Source: Beijerinckiaceae bacterium
GTDB taxonomy: Bacteria > Pseudomonadota > Alphaproteobacteria > Rhizobiales > Beijerinckiaceae
Assembly: GCA_947458675.1 (NCBI GenBank)
Contig: CANHAW010000009.1
Span: forward strand, 1 to 14,634
Reading direction: 5' to 3'
Length of the DNA: 14,634 bases
A program made the position numbers and the translations under genes. Below are positions 1-7,062 of the stretch, piece after piece (the first letter of the stretch is position 1; each line of letters starts with the position of its first letter). The notes below the pieces were generated by a model. That model was not told the DNA's origin. It saw nothing but the letters and a program-made list of their open reading frames with translations, and did no database searches.

Positions 1-599
1 ATATCGACGCCGGTCAGCACCGCCTCGCGATAGCCATTGGCGCAAAGCTTGCGGATCTGCGCGACCACATCGCCTGCCGGAGCCGAGCGTGAGGGGCCCC
101 GCCCAAACGGAATGATGCAGAAAGTGCAGCGATGATCGCAGCCGTTCTGGACCTCGACAAAGGCGCGCGTCTGGCCCTCGATCGCATCCACGGCGCCGGC
201 AACGAAATGATGCGCGGTTTCAGGCAGCGCGAAAATATCGTTGACGCGGGCGCGGCCCTCGCGCGCCAGATCGAGCCAGACTTCAGGGCGCGCCTTGTCG
301 GCATTACCGATGAGCGCAGACACTTCCGGCATTTTTTCAAATGCCGCAGGATCGATCTGGGCTGCGCAACCCGTCACGACAATGCGCGCATCGGGCCGAT
401 CGCGCCTGGCGCGACGAATGGCCTGTCGCGCCTGACGAACCGCCTCTTGCGTCACCGCGCATGTGTTGAAAACGATTGTGGGGCCCATGCCTGCCGCATT
501 TGCCGCGCGGCGCACGGCTTCCGATTCGACAGCATTCAAGCGGCAGCCGAATGTGACGACCTCGACATGTCCGTCCGCTGTGACGCCGTGATCGCTCAC
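1..599 (-). CDS. mtaB: tRNA (N6-threonylcarbamoyladenosine(37)-C2)-methylthiotransferase MtaB, N-terminal part (C-terminus beyond left edge)
   Basis: Radical-SAM enzyme of the MiaB/MtaB/RimO family that adds a methylthio group to t6A at position 37 of ANN-decoding tRNAs in the cytoplasm. About 199 residues are visible. The N-terminal UPF0004 cluster-binding domain shows its three cysteines in TFGCRLN (about C19), FNTCAVT (about C47) and VTGCAAQ (about C78). The radical-SAM CxxxCxxC motif is CDHRCTFC (about 154-161), followed by [11 protein letters not shown]. The reading frame is still open at base 1 (ending AVLTGVD), so the rest of the radical-SAM barrel and the TRAM domain lie outside. The GTG start at 599-597 shares the four bases GTGA with the dapF stop, so translation is probably coupled. 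In many Rhizobiales dapF-mtaB is followed by ftsY, which would lie to the left. MtaB is preferred over MiaB because of the GCRLN motif and the dapF neighbour. Confidence 0.93.
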   Translation of the reverse strand, partial: MSDHGVTADGHVEVVTFGCRLNAVESEAVRRAANAAGMGPTIVFNTCAVTQEAVRQARQAIRRARRDRPDARIVVTGCAAQIDPAAFEKMPEVSALIGNADKARPEVWLDLAREGRARVNDIFALPETAHHFVAGAVDAIEGQTRAFVEVQNGCDHRCTFCIIPFGRGPSRSAPAGDVVAQIRKLCANGYREAVLTGVD

Positions 600-1456
600 G
601 CCATATGCTCGAAAAAATCAGCTGACAGACGATCTTCGAATTCGAGCTCGACCGGCCCGGTCATGAGGACATGGCCGTCGCTTTCGCGCCAATCGATGAA
701 AAGATCGCCACCCGGCAGCGTCACAGTCGCCTTGCGATCGGCAAGACCGAGGCGCGCAGCAGCCACAAGCGTGGCGCAAGCAGCAGAACCGCAGGCCTGC
801 GTCAGGCCGACGCCGCGCTCCCAGACCCTTAGCCTGATCGATTGGCGGTTGAGGATCTGGGCGAGCGAAATATTGGCGCGTTGCGGAAACATGGGATGAT
901 GTTCAAGCCGCGGCCCGTTGCGTTCCAATTCATGCCCATCGACATTGTCGACGAAAAAAATCGCATGCGGATTGCCCATATTGACCACGGCAGGGCGCGA
1001 CAGTGCCGGCAGGTCGAAATCGATCGCAATGCGCCGCGTATCGGCAACAGAATCGCGCAAGGGAATGTCGCGCGCATTCAAAAGCGGCTCACCCATATCG
1101 ACCGTGAAAGACAGCGGGCCCTCGCGGCGGCATTCGAGACGGCCGCGCACGGTTTCAACAAAGATCACATCGCGGGGATCGCCACGCATGATGAGCCAGG
1201 CCACGCAGCGCGTGCCATTGCCACAGGCACCGCTTTCGCTGCCGTCATTGTTGAGGATGCGCACGAAAGCTTCCGTTCCCGGCGAGCGGGGATCGTGAAG
1301 CACCATCAGCTGGTCATAGGCAAGGCCCGGCGCACGATGAATGGCGCGCGCCTCCTGCGGCTGCACGGAAAGATCCGTGCCGCGCAGATCAAGAAGGATG
1401 ATTTCATTGCCGAGCCCGTTCATTTTGAAAAAGGGTCGGCCGGCAAGTGCGCTCAT
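596..1456 (-). CDS. dapF: Diaminopimelate epimerase
   Basis: PLP-independent epimerase that converts LL- to meso-diaminopimelate, giving lysine and the peptidoglycan cross-linking residue; cytosolic. The protein has 286 residues, close to the usual 270-290. It begins with the substrate loop [10 protein letters not shown] (about 9-18). The two catalytic cysteines sit in [11 protein letters not shown] (C78) and in [11 protein letters not shown] (C222), and NNDGSE (69-74) and the VNMGNPH (158-164) core are present. The two domain halves each carry one cysteine, as expected of the family. The ATG at 1456 places the conserved KMNGLGN at residue 11, which fits homologues; the upstream Shine-Dalgarno is weak. 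The gene is first in its unit, with mtaB overlapping its stop by 4 bases. A 211-base gap separates it from a divergent gene. Confidence 0.97.
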   Translation of the reverse strand: MSALAGRPFFKMNGLGNEIILLDLRGTDLSVQPQEARAIHRAPGLAYDQLMVLHDPRSPGTEAFVRILNNDGSESGACGNGTRCVAWLIMRGDPRDVIFVETVRGRLECRREGPLSFTVDMGEPLLNARDIPLRDSVADTRRIAIDFDLPALSRPAVVNMGNPHAIFFVDNVDGHELERNGPRLEHHPMFPQRANISLAQILNRQSIRLRVWERGVGLTQACGSAACATLVAAARLGLADRKATVTLPGGDLFIDWRESDGHVLMTGPVELEFEDRLSADFFEHMA

Positions 1457-1620
1457 GATCGATCCGGAACCTGTCGGGTGGCGGGCTTATAAGCTGAAAC
1501 GGCAGACTGCGCCAGCAATCCGCAGCGGGAGCAAAACCGTAGGCAGAAATGCAAATGCCCGATTTATTGCCTTGGCATGATCGTGCAAACCACCTCATAT
1601 GCGCATGATTGATTTGTCTG

Positions 1621-1643
1621 GCGGCCCTGATTTGCGGCCCTGA
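1621..1643. repeat. Tandem 10-bp direct repeat GCGGCCCTGA
   Basis: The decamer GCGGCCCTGA occurs at 1621-1630 and again at 1634-1643, 13 bases apart, in the leader of the secreted GyrI-like gene just before its ribosome binding site. It could be an activator or repressor half-site pair or simply a local duplication; nothing else in the window identifies it. Confidence 0.4.
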
Positions 1644-1667
1644 CCCTATCCGTTCCGGAGACGCACG

Positions 1668-2261
1668 ATGCGCAAGGCTCTTCTTTTTCCGACCATGCTG
1701 GCCGGACTTCTGGCTTTCGCTGCGCCGGCATTGGCGCAAGCACCCCTGCCGGGGCTCGACGCCCCGGCCAGCGACGGTCGCTCGCCGGGAGACGCCTCCA
1801 GCGCACAACAGGTCGAGCTCATCGCCCGCCCAGCATTGGTGATCAGCGGTACATCGGAATGGGAAGAGGGTTTTGGGACGCTGATGAAATCCTTCGGCAG
1901 TCTGCGCACCGTCATGGATCGCGCCGGGCTCAAACCCGGCGGACGGCCGCTGGCTGTCTTTATCGAGACGGACGATCAGGGCTTTCGCTACCAGGCGATG
2001 ATTCCGCTGGATGAGCCGCCGGCCAAGGCGCTCAATTTGTCGGCCCCCATCACGCTCGGCCAGACCCCGGCCGGCAAGACGATGAAATTCGAGCATCGCA
2101 ATGCTTATGACGATATCGATTCCACTTATGAGGCGATCACCGCCTATCTGGATGAGAAGGGAATCGATGCAAAGCCGATGTTCATGGAAGAATATGTCAG
2201 CGAGCCGAAAACATCGGACGATCTCTCGCTGCAGGTCGATATATTCGTCTTTATCAAATAA
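1668..2261 (+). CDS. Exported GyrI-like (AraC effector-binding-like) domain protein
   Basis: Predicted 197-residue secreted protein of unknown role. Residues 1-23 form a signal peptide: a basic N-terminus, a hydrophobic core, and an ALA-QA cleavage site at about 23/24. A proline- and serine-rich linker (24-48) follows. Residues about 49-197 resemble the GyrI-like/AraC-E-bind fold, with the typical end: a TPAGKTMKFEHRNAYD stretch (133-148), a Tyr-rich helix (STYEAITAYLDEKG, about 152-165), an EEYVSEP turn (174-180) and a final strand VDIFVFIK. In cytosolic relatives this fold binds small amphipathic molecules or proteins. Export to the periplasm is unusual for it, so the ligand is unknown. GGAG at 1657-1660, seven bases before the ATG, supports the start. 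It is convergent with the carbonic anhydrase gene, with 16 bases between stop codons. Confidence 0.8.
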   Translation: MRKALLFPTMLAGLLAFAAPALAQAPLPGLDAPASDGRSPGDASSAQQVELIARPALVISGTSEWEEGFGTLMKSFGSLRTVMDRAGLKPGGRPLAVFIETDDQGFRYQAMIPLDEPPAKALNLSAPITLGQTPAGKTMKFEHRNAYDDIDSTYEAITAYLDEKGIDAKPMFMEEYVSEPKTSDDLSLQVDIFVFIK

Positions 2262-2265
2262 ATTC

Positions 2266-2283
2266 TGACACGCGCTGTCAAAA
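2266..2283. terminator. Weak bidirectional hairpin between convergent genes
   Basis: TGACA (2266-2270) and TGTCA (2276-2280) form a 5-bp inverted repeat around CGCGC in the short gap between the convergent GyrI-like and carbonic anhydrase genes. It includes the stop codon of the latter. A short A run follows on the plus strand and AT-rich sequence lies on the other side. The stem is short and there is no proper U tract, so this is only a possible terminator. Confidence 0.25.
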
Positions 2284-2985
2284 ACGAGGCTGCTGAAGCG
2301 CGGCCGCGTGAAGATCGCCGGCAACCGGCTCGAATTGGTCGGCCTGCGCATTATAGACAAGCATGCGCCCGTCCATGACGCCGAAATAGGCGCCATGCAA
2401 TTTGATCTTGCCGCGCTCTTCCAATGTTCGAACACATGGAAATGTGCGCAGATTGGCAAGGCTCTGCTTGATCGATTCCAGCGCCAGGCGCTCGACATAT
2501 TCGGGCGTTGCAAGATCGGCATCGCCGAGTTTTTCAGCCGATGGCGCCATCAGGCGAATCCAGCTGCCGATAAAATCGCCCGGCGACAGCGGCGCGTGAT
2601 GGGGATCTTTCTGGAATTCGGCAAAGGCGCGCACACCGCCGCATTGGGCATGGCCCATCACGACAATATGCTCGACGCGCAAAGCCATGACACCGAATTC
2701 AAGCGCCGCCGACGTGCCGTGATAATCGCCATCGGGAGCATAGGGCGGCACCAGATTGGCGACATTGCGAACGACAAAAATCTCGCCCGGACCGGCATCG
2801 AAAATGACTTCGGGCGCGACGCGGGAATCGCAGCAGCCGATCATCATGATCCGGGGTTTCTGGCCATGTGTGGCCAATTGCCGATAGCGCTGCTGTTCGG
2901 CGCCGAAACGGCCGGTCAGGAAAGCCTCATAACCCTCAACAAGCTGGCCGGGAAAGGGAACCGCATTTTTCACCGTCACGCTCAT
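2278..2985 (-). CDS. Beta-class carbonic anhydrase
   Basis: Zinc enzyme that interconverts CO2 and bicarbonate, probably to supply bicarbonate to carboxylases; cytosolic. The signature is complete: the CCDSR motif (51-55) supplies zinc ligand C51 and the D53/R55 dyad, and HAQC (112-115) supplies H112 and C115. The conserved VRNVANLVPPY (72-82) and SAALEFGV (92-99) blocks lie between them. I chose the ATG at 2985 (235 residues) rather than the longer frame from 3063. It is preceded by GGAAAG and starts MSVTVKNAVPFP, a normal distance before the first domain helix, whereas the extra 26 residues are basic and low in family character. The gene is divergent from the CoA-lyase-type gene, with a 174-base shared upstream region. 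Confidence 0.94.
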   Translation of the reverse strand: MSVTVKNAVPFPGQLVEGYEAFLTGRFGAEQQRYRQLATHGQKPRIMMIGCCDSRVAPEVIFDAGPGEIFVVRNVANLVPPYAPDGDYHGTSAALEFGVMALRVEHIVVMGHAQCGGVRAFAEFQKDPHHAPLSPGDFIGSWIRLMAPSAEKLGDADLATPEYVERLALESIKQSLANLRTFPCVRTLEERGKIKLHGAYFGVMDGRMLVYNAQADQFEPVAGDLHAAALQQPRF

Positions 2986-3009
2986 GCCAATCCGCTTTCC
3001 CAGAGATTT

Positions 3010-3033
3010 ATTGTAAATTAGGGGCATTCCTAA
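3010..3033 (-). promoter_or_regulatory. Candidate -10 element and inverted-repeat operator upstream of carbonic anhydrase
   Basis: On the minus strand TACAAT (3015-3010) is a good -10 hexamer 25 bases upstream of the chosen ATG. Directly upstream of it lies the inverted repeat TTAGG-GGCATT-CCTAA (3018-3033), in the place of the -10/-35 spacer. No convincing -35 hexamer is seen. Position and symmetry fit a repressor or regulator site, but the protein is unknown. Confidence 0.35.
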
Positions 3034-3146
3034 AGATTGCCGATGCAGGCGTCGAGGCCGCATTTTGATGGAGAGCGGCGACCCCTCTGACCAAGGGAGA
3101 ATGGCCAGAGCCGCCCATCGGCTTTATGCTGCGCCGCAATAGAGCC

Positions 3147-3154
3147 AAGGAGGT
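3147..3154 (+). promoter_or_regulatory. Strong Shine-Dalgarno for the CoA-lyase-type gene
   Basis: AAGGAGGT is a near-perfect anti-16S match five bases before the ATG at 3160 and decides that start. Confidence 0.8.
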
Positions 3155-3159
3155 CCAGA

Positions 3160-4035
3160 ATGATCCGTCCCCGCCGCAGTGCCCTCTATATGCCGGGCTC
3201 CAATGCCCGAGCCATCGAGAAGGCCCGGAGCCTGCCGGCAGACGCCATTATTCTCGATCTTGAAGATTCGGTCGCCCCCGACCAGAAGGCCGCCGCCCGC
3301 GATCAGGTCTGCGCGGCAGTGCGCGCCGGCGGTTTCGGCCCGCGCGAATTGGTGATCCGGACCAATGGGATGGAAACGGAATGGGGCCCGGCCGATCTGG
3401 CTGCTGCCATTGCCGCCGGCCCGGACGCCATTCTTTTGCCGAAAGTCTCCTCGCCGGGCGATGTCATGCTGGCGGCGCGGGAGGCCAACAACAAAGGCGC
3501 CCCGGCGCAGATGAGATTATGGGCCATGATCGAGACGCCGCTCGGCCTGCTCAATGTCGATTCGATCGCCCGTACGGCGCAGGATCCGGCCTCGAGGCTC
3601 GCCGTCTTCGTCATGGGAACCAATGATATTGCCAAGGAAACCCGCGCCCGCCTGATGCCGGGACGCGCCTCCATGATCGGCTGGCTGTCGAATTCCATTC
3701 TGGCTGCGCGCGCCTATGGGATCGATGTGCTCGACGGCGTCTATAATCAACTGGCCGATCTCGAGGGGCTGCGCGCCGAATGCGAACAGGGCCGCGACCT
3801 CGGCATGGACGGCAAGACTGTGATCCATCCCAACCAGATTGCGGTCGCCAACGAGATTTTCGCCCCGCCAGAGGCCGAAGTGGAATGGGCGCGCAAGATT
3901 ATTGCCGCCTTCGAACAGGCTGAAAATGCCGCCAAAGGCGCCATTTCGCTGGAGGGCAAAATGGTTGAGCGTTTGCATGCCGATATGGCCCGCCGCACGC
4001 TCGCCATTGCCGATGCCTTGGCCACACGGCCATGA
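3160..4035 (+). CDS. HpcH/HpaI aldolase/citrate lyase family protein (CitE / malyl-CoA lyase-thioesterase type)
   Basis: A 291-residue TIM-barrel enzyme of the CitE-like CoA-ester lyase family, which contains citryl-CoA lyase beta subunits, malyl-CoA/beta-methylmalyl-CoA lyases, (3S)-malyl-CoA thioesterase (Mcl2) and CLYBL. Family blocks in order: RRSALYMPGSNARAIEKA (5-22), ILDLEDSVAPDQK (31-43), RTNG (67-70), ILLPKV (91-96), MIETPLG (123-129) with Mg ligand E125, and GTNDIAKE (153-160) with Mg ligand D156, then a late IHPNQI. The N-terminal block is nearest to Mcl2-type sequences from memory, so hydrolysis or cleavage of malyl-CoA is a reasonable guess. There are no citrate lyase alpha or gamma genes nearby, which argues against true citrate lyase. 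AAGGAGGT (3147-3154), five bases before the ATG, is the strongest ribosome binding site in the window. Confidence 0.88.
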   Translation: MIRPRRSALYMPGSNARAIEKARSLPADAIILDLEDSVAPDQKAAARDQVCAAVRAGGFGPRELVIRTNGMETEWGPADLAAAIAAGPDAILLPKVSSPGDVMLAAREANNKGAPAQMRLWAMIETPLGLLNVDSIARTAQDPASRLAVFVMGTNDIAKETRARLMPGRASMIGWLSNSILAARAYGIDVLDGVYNQLADLEGLRAECEQGRDLGMDGKTVIHPNQIAVANEIFAPPEAEVEWARKIIAAFEQAENAAKGAISLEGKMVERLHADMARRTLAIADALATRP

Positions 4036-4088
4036 GCGGAACCAAAGCCCTGCTTCAGGCGATTCCCCCGACGCGCGCGATCGCTTAA
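4032..4088 (+). CDS. Possible 18-codon mini-ORF coupled to the upstream stop
   Basis: An ATG at 4032 overlaps the TGA of the CoA-lyase-type gene (ATGA) and opens an 18-codon frame, MSGTKALLQAIPPTRAIA, ending TAA at 4086-4088, 31 bases before the Mic60-like gene. Coupled translation would carry ribosomes toward the next start. It may equally be chance, or the stump of a lost gene; no family is recognisable. Confidence 0.2.
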   Translation: MSGTKALLQAIPPTRAIA

Positions 4089-4119
4089 GGTTCGCCCGAC
4101 AACAGGAGCGCGAGACGGT

Positions 4120-5256
4120 ATGAGCGAGGATAGCGAGCGGGCGAACCGGACGCAGGCCACCCCCAATCGCGGGCCAAGGCATGAGCCGCCGACGATTGAT
4201 GCCGAGCCCATCGCCACAGGCCAGACGAAAGCGAAAGCGCAACCGCGCCCTACCATGTCGCTGCTGAGCCTGCTCCCCGCAACAGCTGCGCTGCTCGTTT
4301 CTGTCGCAGCTCTCTACTACAGCATTATCGATGAAGCGCCGCAGCCGGCCCCGGCAGCCAGCCCCGACAGTGTGATCGCACTCGCGCAACGCCTCGAAAA
4401 AGTCGAAGCGCGGATCGCATCATTTGAAAGCAGGCCGGCCCCCAGCCTGCCGGCACTGCCCCCACCCGTCGATCTCGCACCGCTGGAAAAGCGAATTGCT
4501 GCGGCTGAAACGAGTGCTGAATCCGCCCGCCGCGAGACGATACGCTTGCGCGACAGCATGCAAAGTGCCCCGCCCGCGCAAATGGCGCCGCAAGCAGCAC
4601 CGCAGATTGAATTCGACATCAAGCCGGTGGAAGAGCGCATCGCGCGGCTTGAATCCGAATTGAACGACATGCGCGCATCTTTGGCTGCGCCCAAAACGCA
4701 AATGCGCGCCACCGAGGCGCCGAATGTGCCTGCATCGAGCGCGAATGAAGCCGCCGCTCTGGCAGCCATTGCTGCAAGCCTCACGCAGAAGATCGACAAA
4801 GGCGCGCCCCTTGCCCGCGAAATTGCGGCGCTGGAAAAAATCGGTGCCGATGCCGCGCGCATTGCAGCCTTGCGGCCCTTTGCCAATGGCGCACCAACCT
4901 CGATCAAACTGGCGCAGGAATTTTCTGCGCAATCTTCCGCCATGCTGCGCACGCTGCGTCCGGCAGAAGGCGACGGCGATCTTCTCGACCGCATGGCCCG
5001 CAGCGCCAGCAGCCTTGTGCGCGTGCGCCCCATTGGCGAGACAATGCGCGAAGATGCACCCGCACTGATTGCACGGATTGAAGCTACGCTGCAGCGCGCC
5101 GATGTCGTGGAAGCAATGAGCCTGTTCGCAAAATTGCCGAAAGAAACGCAGGATGCGGCCCGCGATTTTTCTGCGCGCGCCCATCAACGCGCGGCAGCCG
5201 ATCTCGCCATTCGCCAGCTTGTCGATTCATCCATCGAGCGCCTGGCGGGGAAGTGA
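4120..5256 (+). CDS. Alphaproteobacterial Mic60 (mitofilin-like, COG4223-type) membrane protein
   Basis: A 378-residue inner-membrane protein, probably the bacterial counterpart of mitochondrial Mic60/mitofilin, which shapes intracytoplasmic membranes and cristae. A charged cytoplasmic N-terminus (1-46) leads to one membrane span (about 47-69, LLSLLPATAALLVSVAALYY). A Pro/Ala-rich linker and heptad-like helical segments follow (about 85-104, 118-148, 168-190). The conserved C-terminal domain (about 215-378) contains GAPLAREIAALE (228-239), LRPFANGAPT (251-260) and the final amphipathic RAAADLAIRQLVDSSIERLAGK-like helix. The large periplasmic coiled coil matches the family plan, although the protein is at the short end. 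Immediate proximity to hemY (7 bases) is the diagnostic context in alphaproteobacteria. CAGGAG (4103-4108) is the ribosome binding site, with an 11-base spacer. Sequence identity in this family is low, so the call rests on architecture and context. Confidence 0.8.
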   Translation: MSEDSERANRTQATPNRGPRHEPPTIDAEPIATGQTKAKAQPRPTMSLLSLLPATAALLVSVAALYYSIIDEAPQPAPAASPDSVIALAQRLEKVEARIASFESRPAPSLPALPPPVDLAPLEKRIAAAETSAESARRETIRLRDSMQSAPPAQMAPQAAPQIEFDIKPVEERIARLESELNDMRASLAAPKTQMRATEAPNVPASSANEAAALAAIAASLTQKIDKGAPLAREIAALEKIGADAARIAALRPFANGAPTSIKLAQEFSAQSSAMLRTLRPAEGDGDLLDRMARSASSLVRVRPIGETMREDAPALIARIEATLQRADVVEAMSLFAKLPKETQDAARDFSARAHQRAAADLAIRQLVDSSIERLAGK

Positions 5257-5263
5257 CACGCGA

Positions 5264-6817
5264 ATGATCAGACTCATTCTCTTTCTCGTCATACTCGGCT
5301 TGCTGGGGCTCGGATTTTCCTGGATCGCTGATCGTCCTGGCGAGATTGTCCTGACCTGGCAGGACATGCAGATCGAGACATCGGCGGCCGTCGGCCTTGC
5401 TGTTGTGGCATGCGTGGCCATTGCCGCCATCATTTTATGGAGCATTCTGCGCTTCATCTTTCGCCTGCCCTCGCTTCTGTCGCTGAGCGTGCGCGCAAGA
5501 CGTCGCAACAAAGGCTATGATGCCTTGTCGCGCGGCATGATCGCCGCCGCCGGTGGCGATCGCCGCTATGCTTTGCAGGCAACGCGCGAGGCAGAAAAAT
5601 ATCTCGGCGAGGATCCACTCACGCTCTTGCTGCGCGCCCAATCGGCGCAGCTCGAAGGCGACCGCCACCTGGCGGAGACGAGCTTTTCACGCATGATGGA
5701 AAGACCGGAAACGCGCTTGCTCGGCCTGCGCGGGCTGCATGCCGAAGCCATGCGGCGCGGCGAGGATGAAGCGGCTCATGCCTATGCGGCACAGGCGCAT
5801 CGTATTGCGCCGCTCGGCTGGGCTACAGATGCTTTGCTTGTCTGGCATGTGCGACGCGGCGAATGGGCGGATGCGCTCGATATTGTCGACACCAATCGCA
5901 CACAAAAAATCATCGCCCGCGCGGAAGCAGACCGGCAGCGCGCCATATTGCTCACCGCGCAGGCGCGCGACATTCAGGAGCGCGATCCTGAAGAGGCGCT
6001 GAAACAGGCGCGCGAGGCCAGCAAGCTCGCCCCCGATCTCGTGCCTGCGACCGATCTTGCGGCGCAATTGCTGGCCCGACGCGGCGACATGCGCAAGGCA
6101 ACGCGATTGCTCGAAGCCGCATGGCGCGCATCGCCACATCCCGATCTCGCCATCACTTATGTGCGCCTGCGACCCGGCGATGCAGCCAAGGAAAGACTGG
6201 CGCGCGCGCAAAATCTGGCCGCAATGGCGCCCGGCGATCTGGAAGGCGCTTTGATCAAATCGCGCACGGCGCTGGAGGCGCGCGATTTCGATCTGGCGCG
6301 CGCCGCACTTGCGCCTTTCATCGCAGGGGCGCAGACGCCGCCGACACGGCGCATCTGCCTCGCCATGGCAGATCTGGAAGAAACGCAATATGGCGGCCAG
6401 AGCGGACCGGCACGCGAATGGCTGGCGCGCGCCGCCCGCGCCCCGCGCGATCCGGCATGGATTGCCGATGGCATTGTCTCAGACCGCTGGGAGCCGGCCT
6501 CGCCGGTCACCGGCAAACTCGACGCCTTCCGCTGGATCGTGCCGCAGGATCGCCTCAGCGCCCCGCAGGACACGCTTGTCGCAACCCCTGCCCCCGACAA
6601 TCTGGCCGGGCCAGAGGCCCCCGTTCTGATCGAAACAAAGGCTCTGGAAGAGCCCGAGGCGCCTCACGATCGCGCGCCCGATCCTGCGCCCGCACCAAAG
6701 CCGCCGGCACGCCCGGTCTTTACCGGCAGCGCCCTCTATCCGATGCCGATTTCGCCCGACGACCCCGGCCCCGATGCAGCCGAAGACAAACCAACCGAAG
6801 AAAGACCCATTCGCTAG
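5264..6817 (+). CDS. hemY: HemY-type heme biosynthesis-associated TPR membrane protein
   Basis: A 517-residue inner-membrane protein with the HemY N-terminal domain. Span 1 (about 3-20, LILFLVILGLLGLGFSW) is followed by the conserved ADRPGEIVLTW block (22-32) and span 2 (about 43-65). A run of helical TPR-like repeats follows (about 85-420), for example GMIAAAGGDRRYALQATREAEK-like and LLLRAQSAQLEGDRHLAE segments. The tail (about 440-517) is Pro/Ala/Glu-rich and looks disordered. It is not the protoporphyrinogen oxidase also called HemY in Gram-positives. Its role in tetrapyrrole synthesis is known mainly from its gene context. The frame is open upstream to 5153 inside the Mic60-like gene, but the ATG at 5264 gives the expected MxRxxLFLV start. 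Confidence 0.92.
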   Translation: MIRLILFLVILGLLGLGFSWIADRPGEIVLTWQDMQIETSAAVGLAVVACVAIAAIILWSILRFIFRLPSLLSLSVRARRRNKGYDALSRGMIAAAGGDRRYALQATREAEKYLGEDPLTLLLRAQSAQLEGDRHLAETSFSRMMERPETRLLGLRGLHAEAMRRGEDEAAHAYAAQAHRIAPLGWATDALLVWHVRRGEWADALDIVDTNRTQKIIARAEADRQRAILLTAQARDIQERDPEEALKQAREASKLAPDLVPATDLAAQLLARRGDMRKATRLLEAAWRASPHPDLAITYVRLRPGDAAKERLARAQNLAAMAPGDLEGALIKSRTALEARDFDLARAALAPFIAGAQTPPTRRICLAMADLEETQYGGQSGPAREWLARAARAPRDPAWIADGIVSDRWEPASPVTGKLDAFRWIVPQDRLSAPQDTLVATPAPDNLAGPEAPVLIETKALEEPEAPHDRAPDPAPAPKPPARPVFTGSALYPMPISPDDPGPDAAEDKPTEERPIR

Positions 6818-6832
6818 AATCCCGCCCCTCGC

Positions 6833-6861
6833 TTGCCAAGGCCGCAGCCAATCGCTATGAG
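6833..6861 (+). promoter_or_regulatory. Candidate promoter of tRNA-Thr
   Basis: TTGCCA (6833-6838) and TATGAG (6856-6861) are separated by 17 bases, which puts the expected transcript start about 40 bases before the tRNA. The sequence fits a housekeeping sigma-70 promoter. Between it and the tRNA is the perfect inverted repeat GGCCAA-A-TTGGCC (6881-6893), of unknown meaning. Confidence 0.45.
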
Positions 6862-6908
6862 GGCGCTGCTTTCGCCCCTTGGCCAAATTGGCCGGGAGCC
6901 AAACGAAT

Positions 6909-6984
6909 GCCGCAATAGCTCAGCTGGTAGAGCACCTCATTCGTAATGAGGGGGTCGGGGGTTCGAATCCCTCTTGCGGCACCA
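6909..6984 (+). tRNA. tRNA-Thr (anticodon CGT)
   Basis: A 76-base cloverleaf with encoded CCA. The acceptor stem GCCGCAA pairs perfectly with TTGCGGC. The D arm is GCTC/GAGC, the anticodon stem CCTCA/TGAGG encloses TTCGTAA (anticodon CGT, reading ACG), and the T arm is GGGGG-TTCGAAT-CCCTC with one G-U pair. Discriminator A is followed by CCA. It lies downstream of hemY. No integrase or duplicated 3' end is visible, so there is no sign that it serves as an attachment site. Confidence 0.97.
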
Positions 6985-6999
6985 TTTCAAACGCATCCC

Positions 7000-7030
7000 A
7001 AAACCATTCTCACAAAACGCGCGGAGAATG
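7000..7030 (-). terminator. Possible intrinsic terminator of the ZIP transporter gene
   Basis: Read on the minus strand, CATTCTC (7030-7024) pairs with GAGAATG (7011-7005) to give a 7-bp stem with a 12-base loop. GG and a run of four T (7003-7000) follow, about 33 bases after the zupT stop. The stem is only moderately stable and the T run is short. Confidence 0.35.
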
Positions 7031-7062
7031 ACGGCCGTCTCTCGTTATTCGCGAATGATCCC

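Noticed and set aside
132..899. Long plus-strand open frame of 255 codons
   Set aside because: It lies antisense to mtaB and dapF, whose motifs are unmistakable; its translation is Arg/Ala-rich without family features.
1404..2522. Minus-strand open frame of 372 codons
   Set aside because: It crosses the end of dapF, the secreted GyrI-like gene and the carbonic anhydrase gene in other frames, with no recognisable domain or start site.
2308..3021. Plus-strand open frame of 237 codons
   Set aside because: Antisense shadow of the carbonic anhydrase gene.
2986..3063. N-terminal extension of carbonic anhydrase from an ATG at 3063
   Set aside because: The extra residues are basic and not family-like, and cover the likely promoter; the ATG at 2985 has a better ribosome binding site and normal length.
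3517..4389. Minus-strand open frame of 290 codons
   Set aside because: Antisense to the CoA-lyase-type gene and Mic60; composition typical of a GC-rich shadow frame.
6121..6918. Plus-strand open frame of 265 codons running into the tRNA
   Set aside because: Out-of-frame Arg-rich shadow of hemY that overlaps a clear tRNA.
6909..6984. tRNA-Thr as an integration site for a mobile island
   Set aside because: No integrase, no repeated tRNA 3' end, and the downstream genes look chromosomal.
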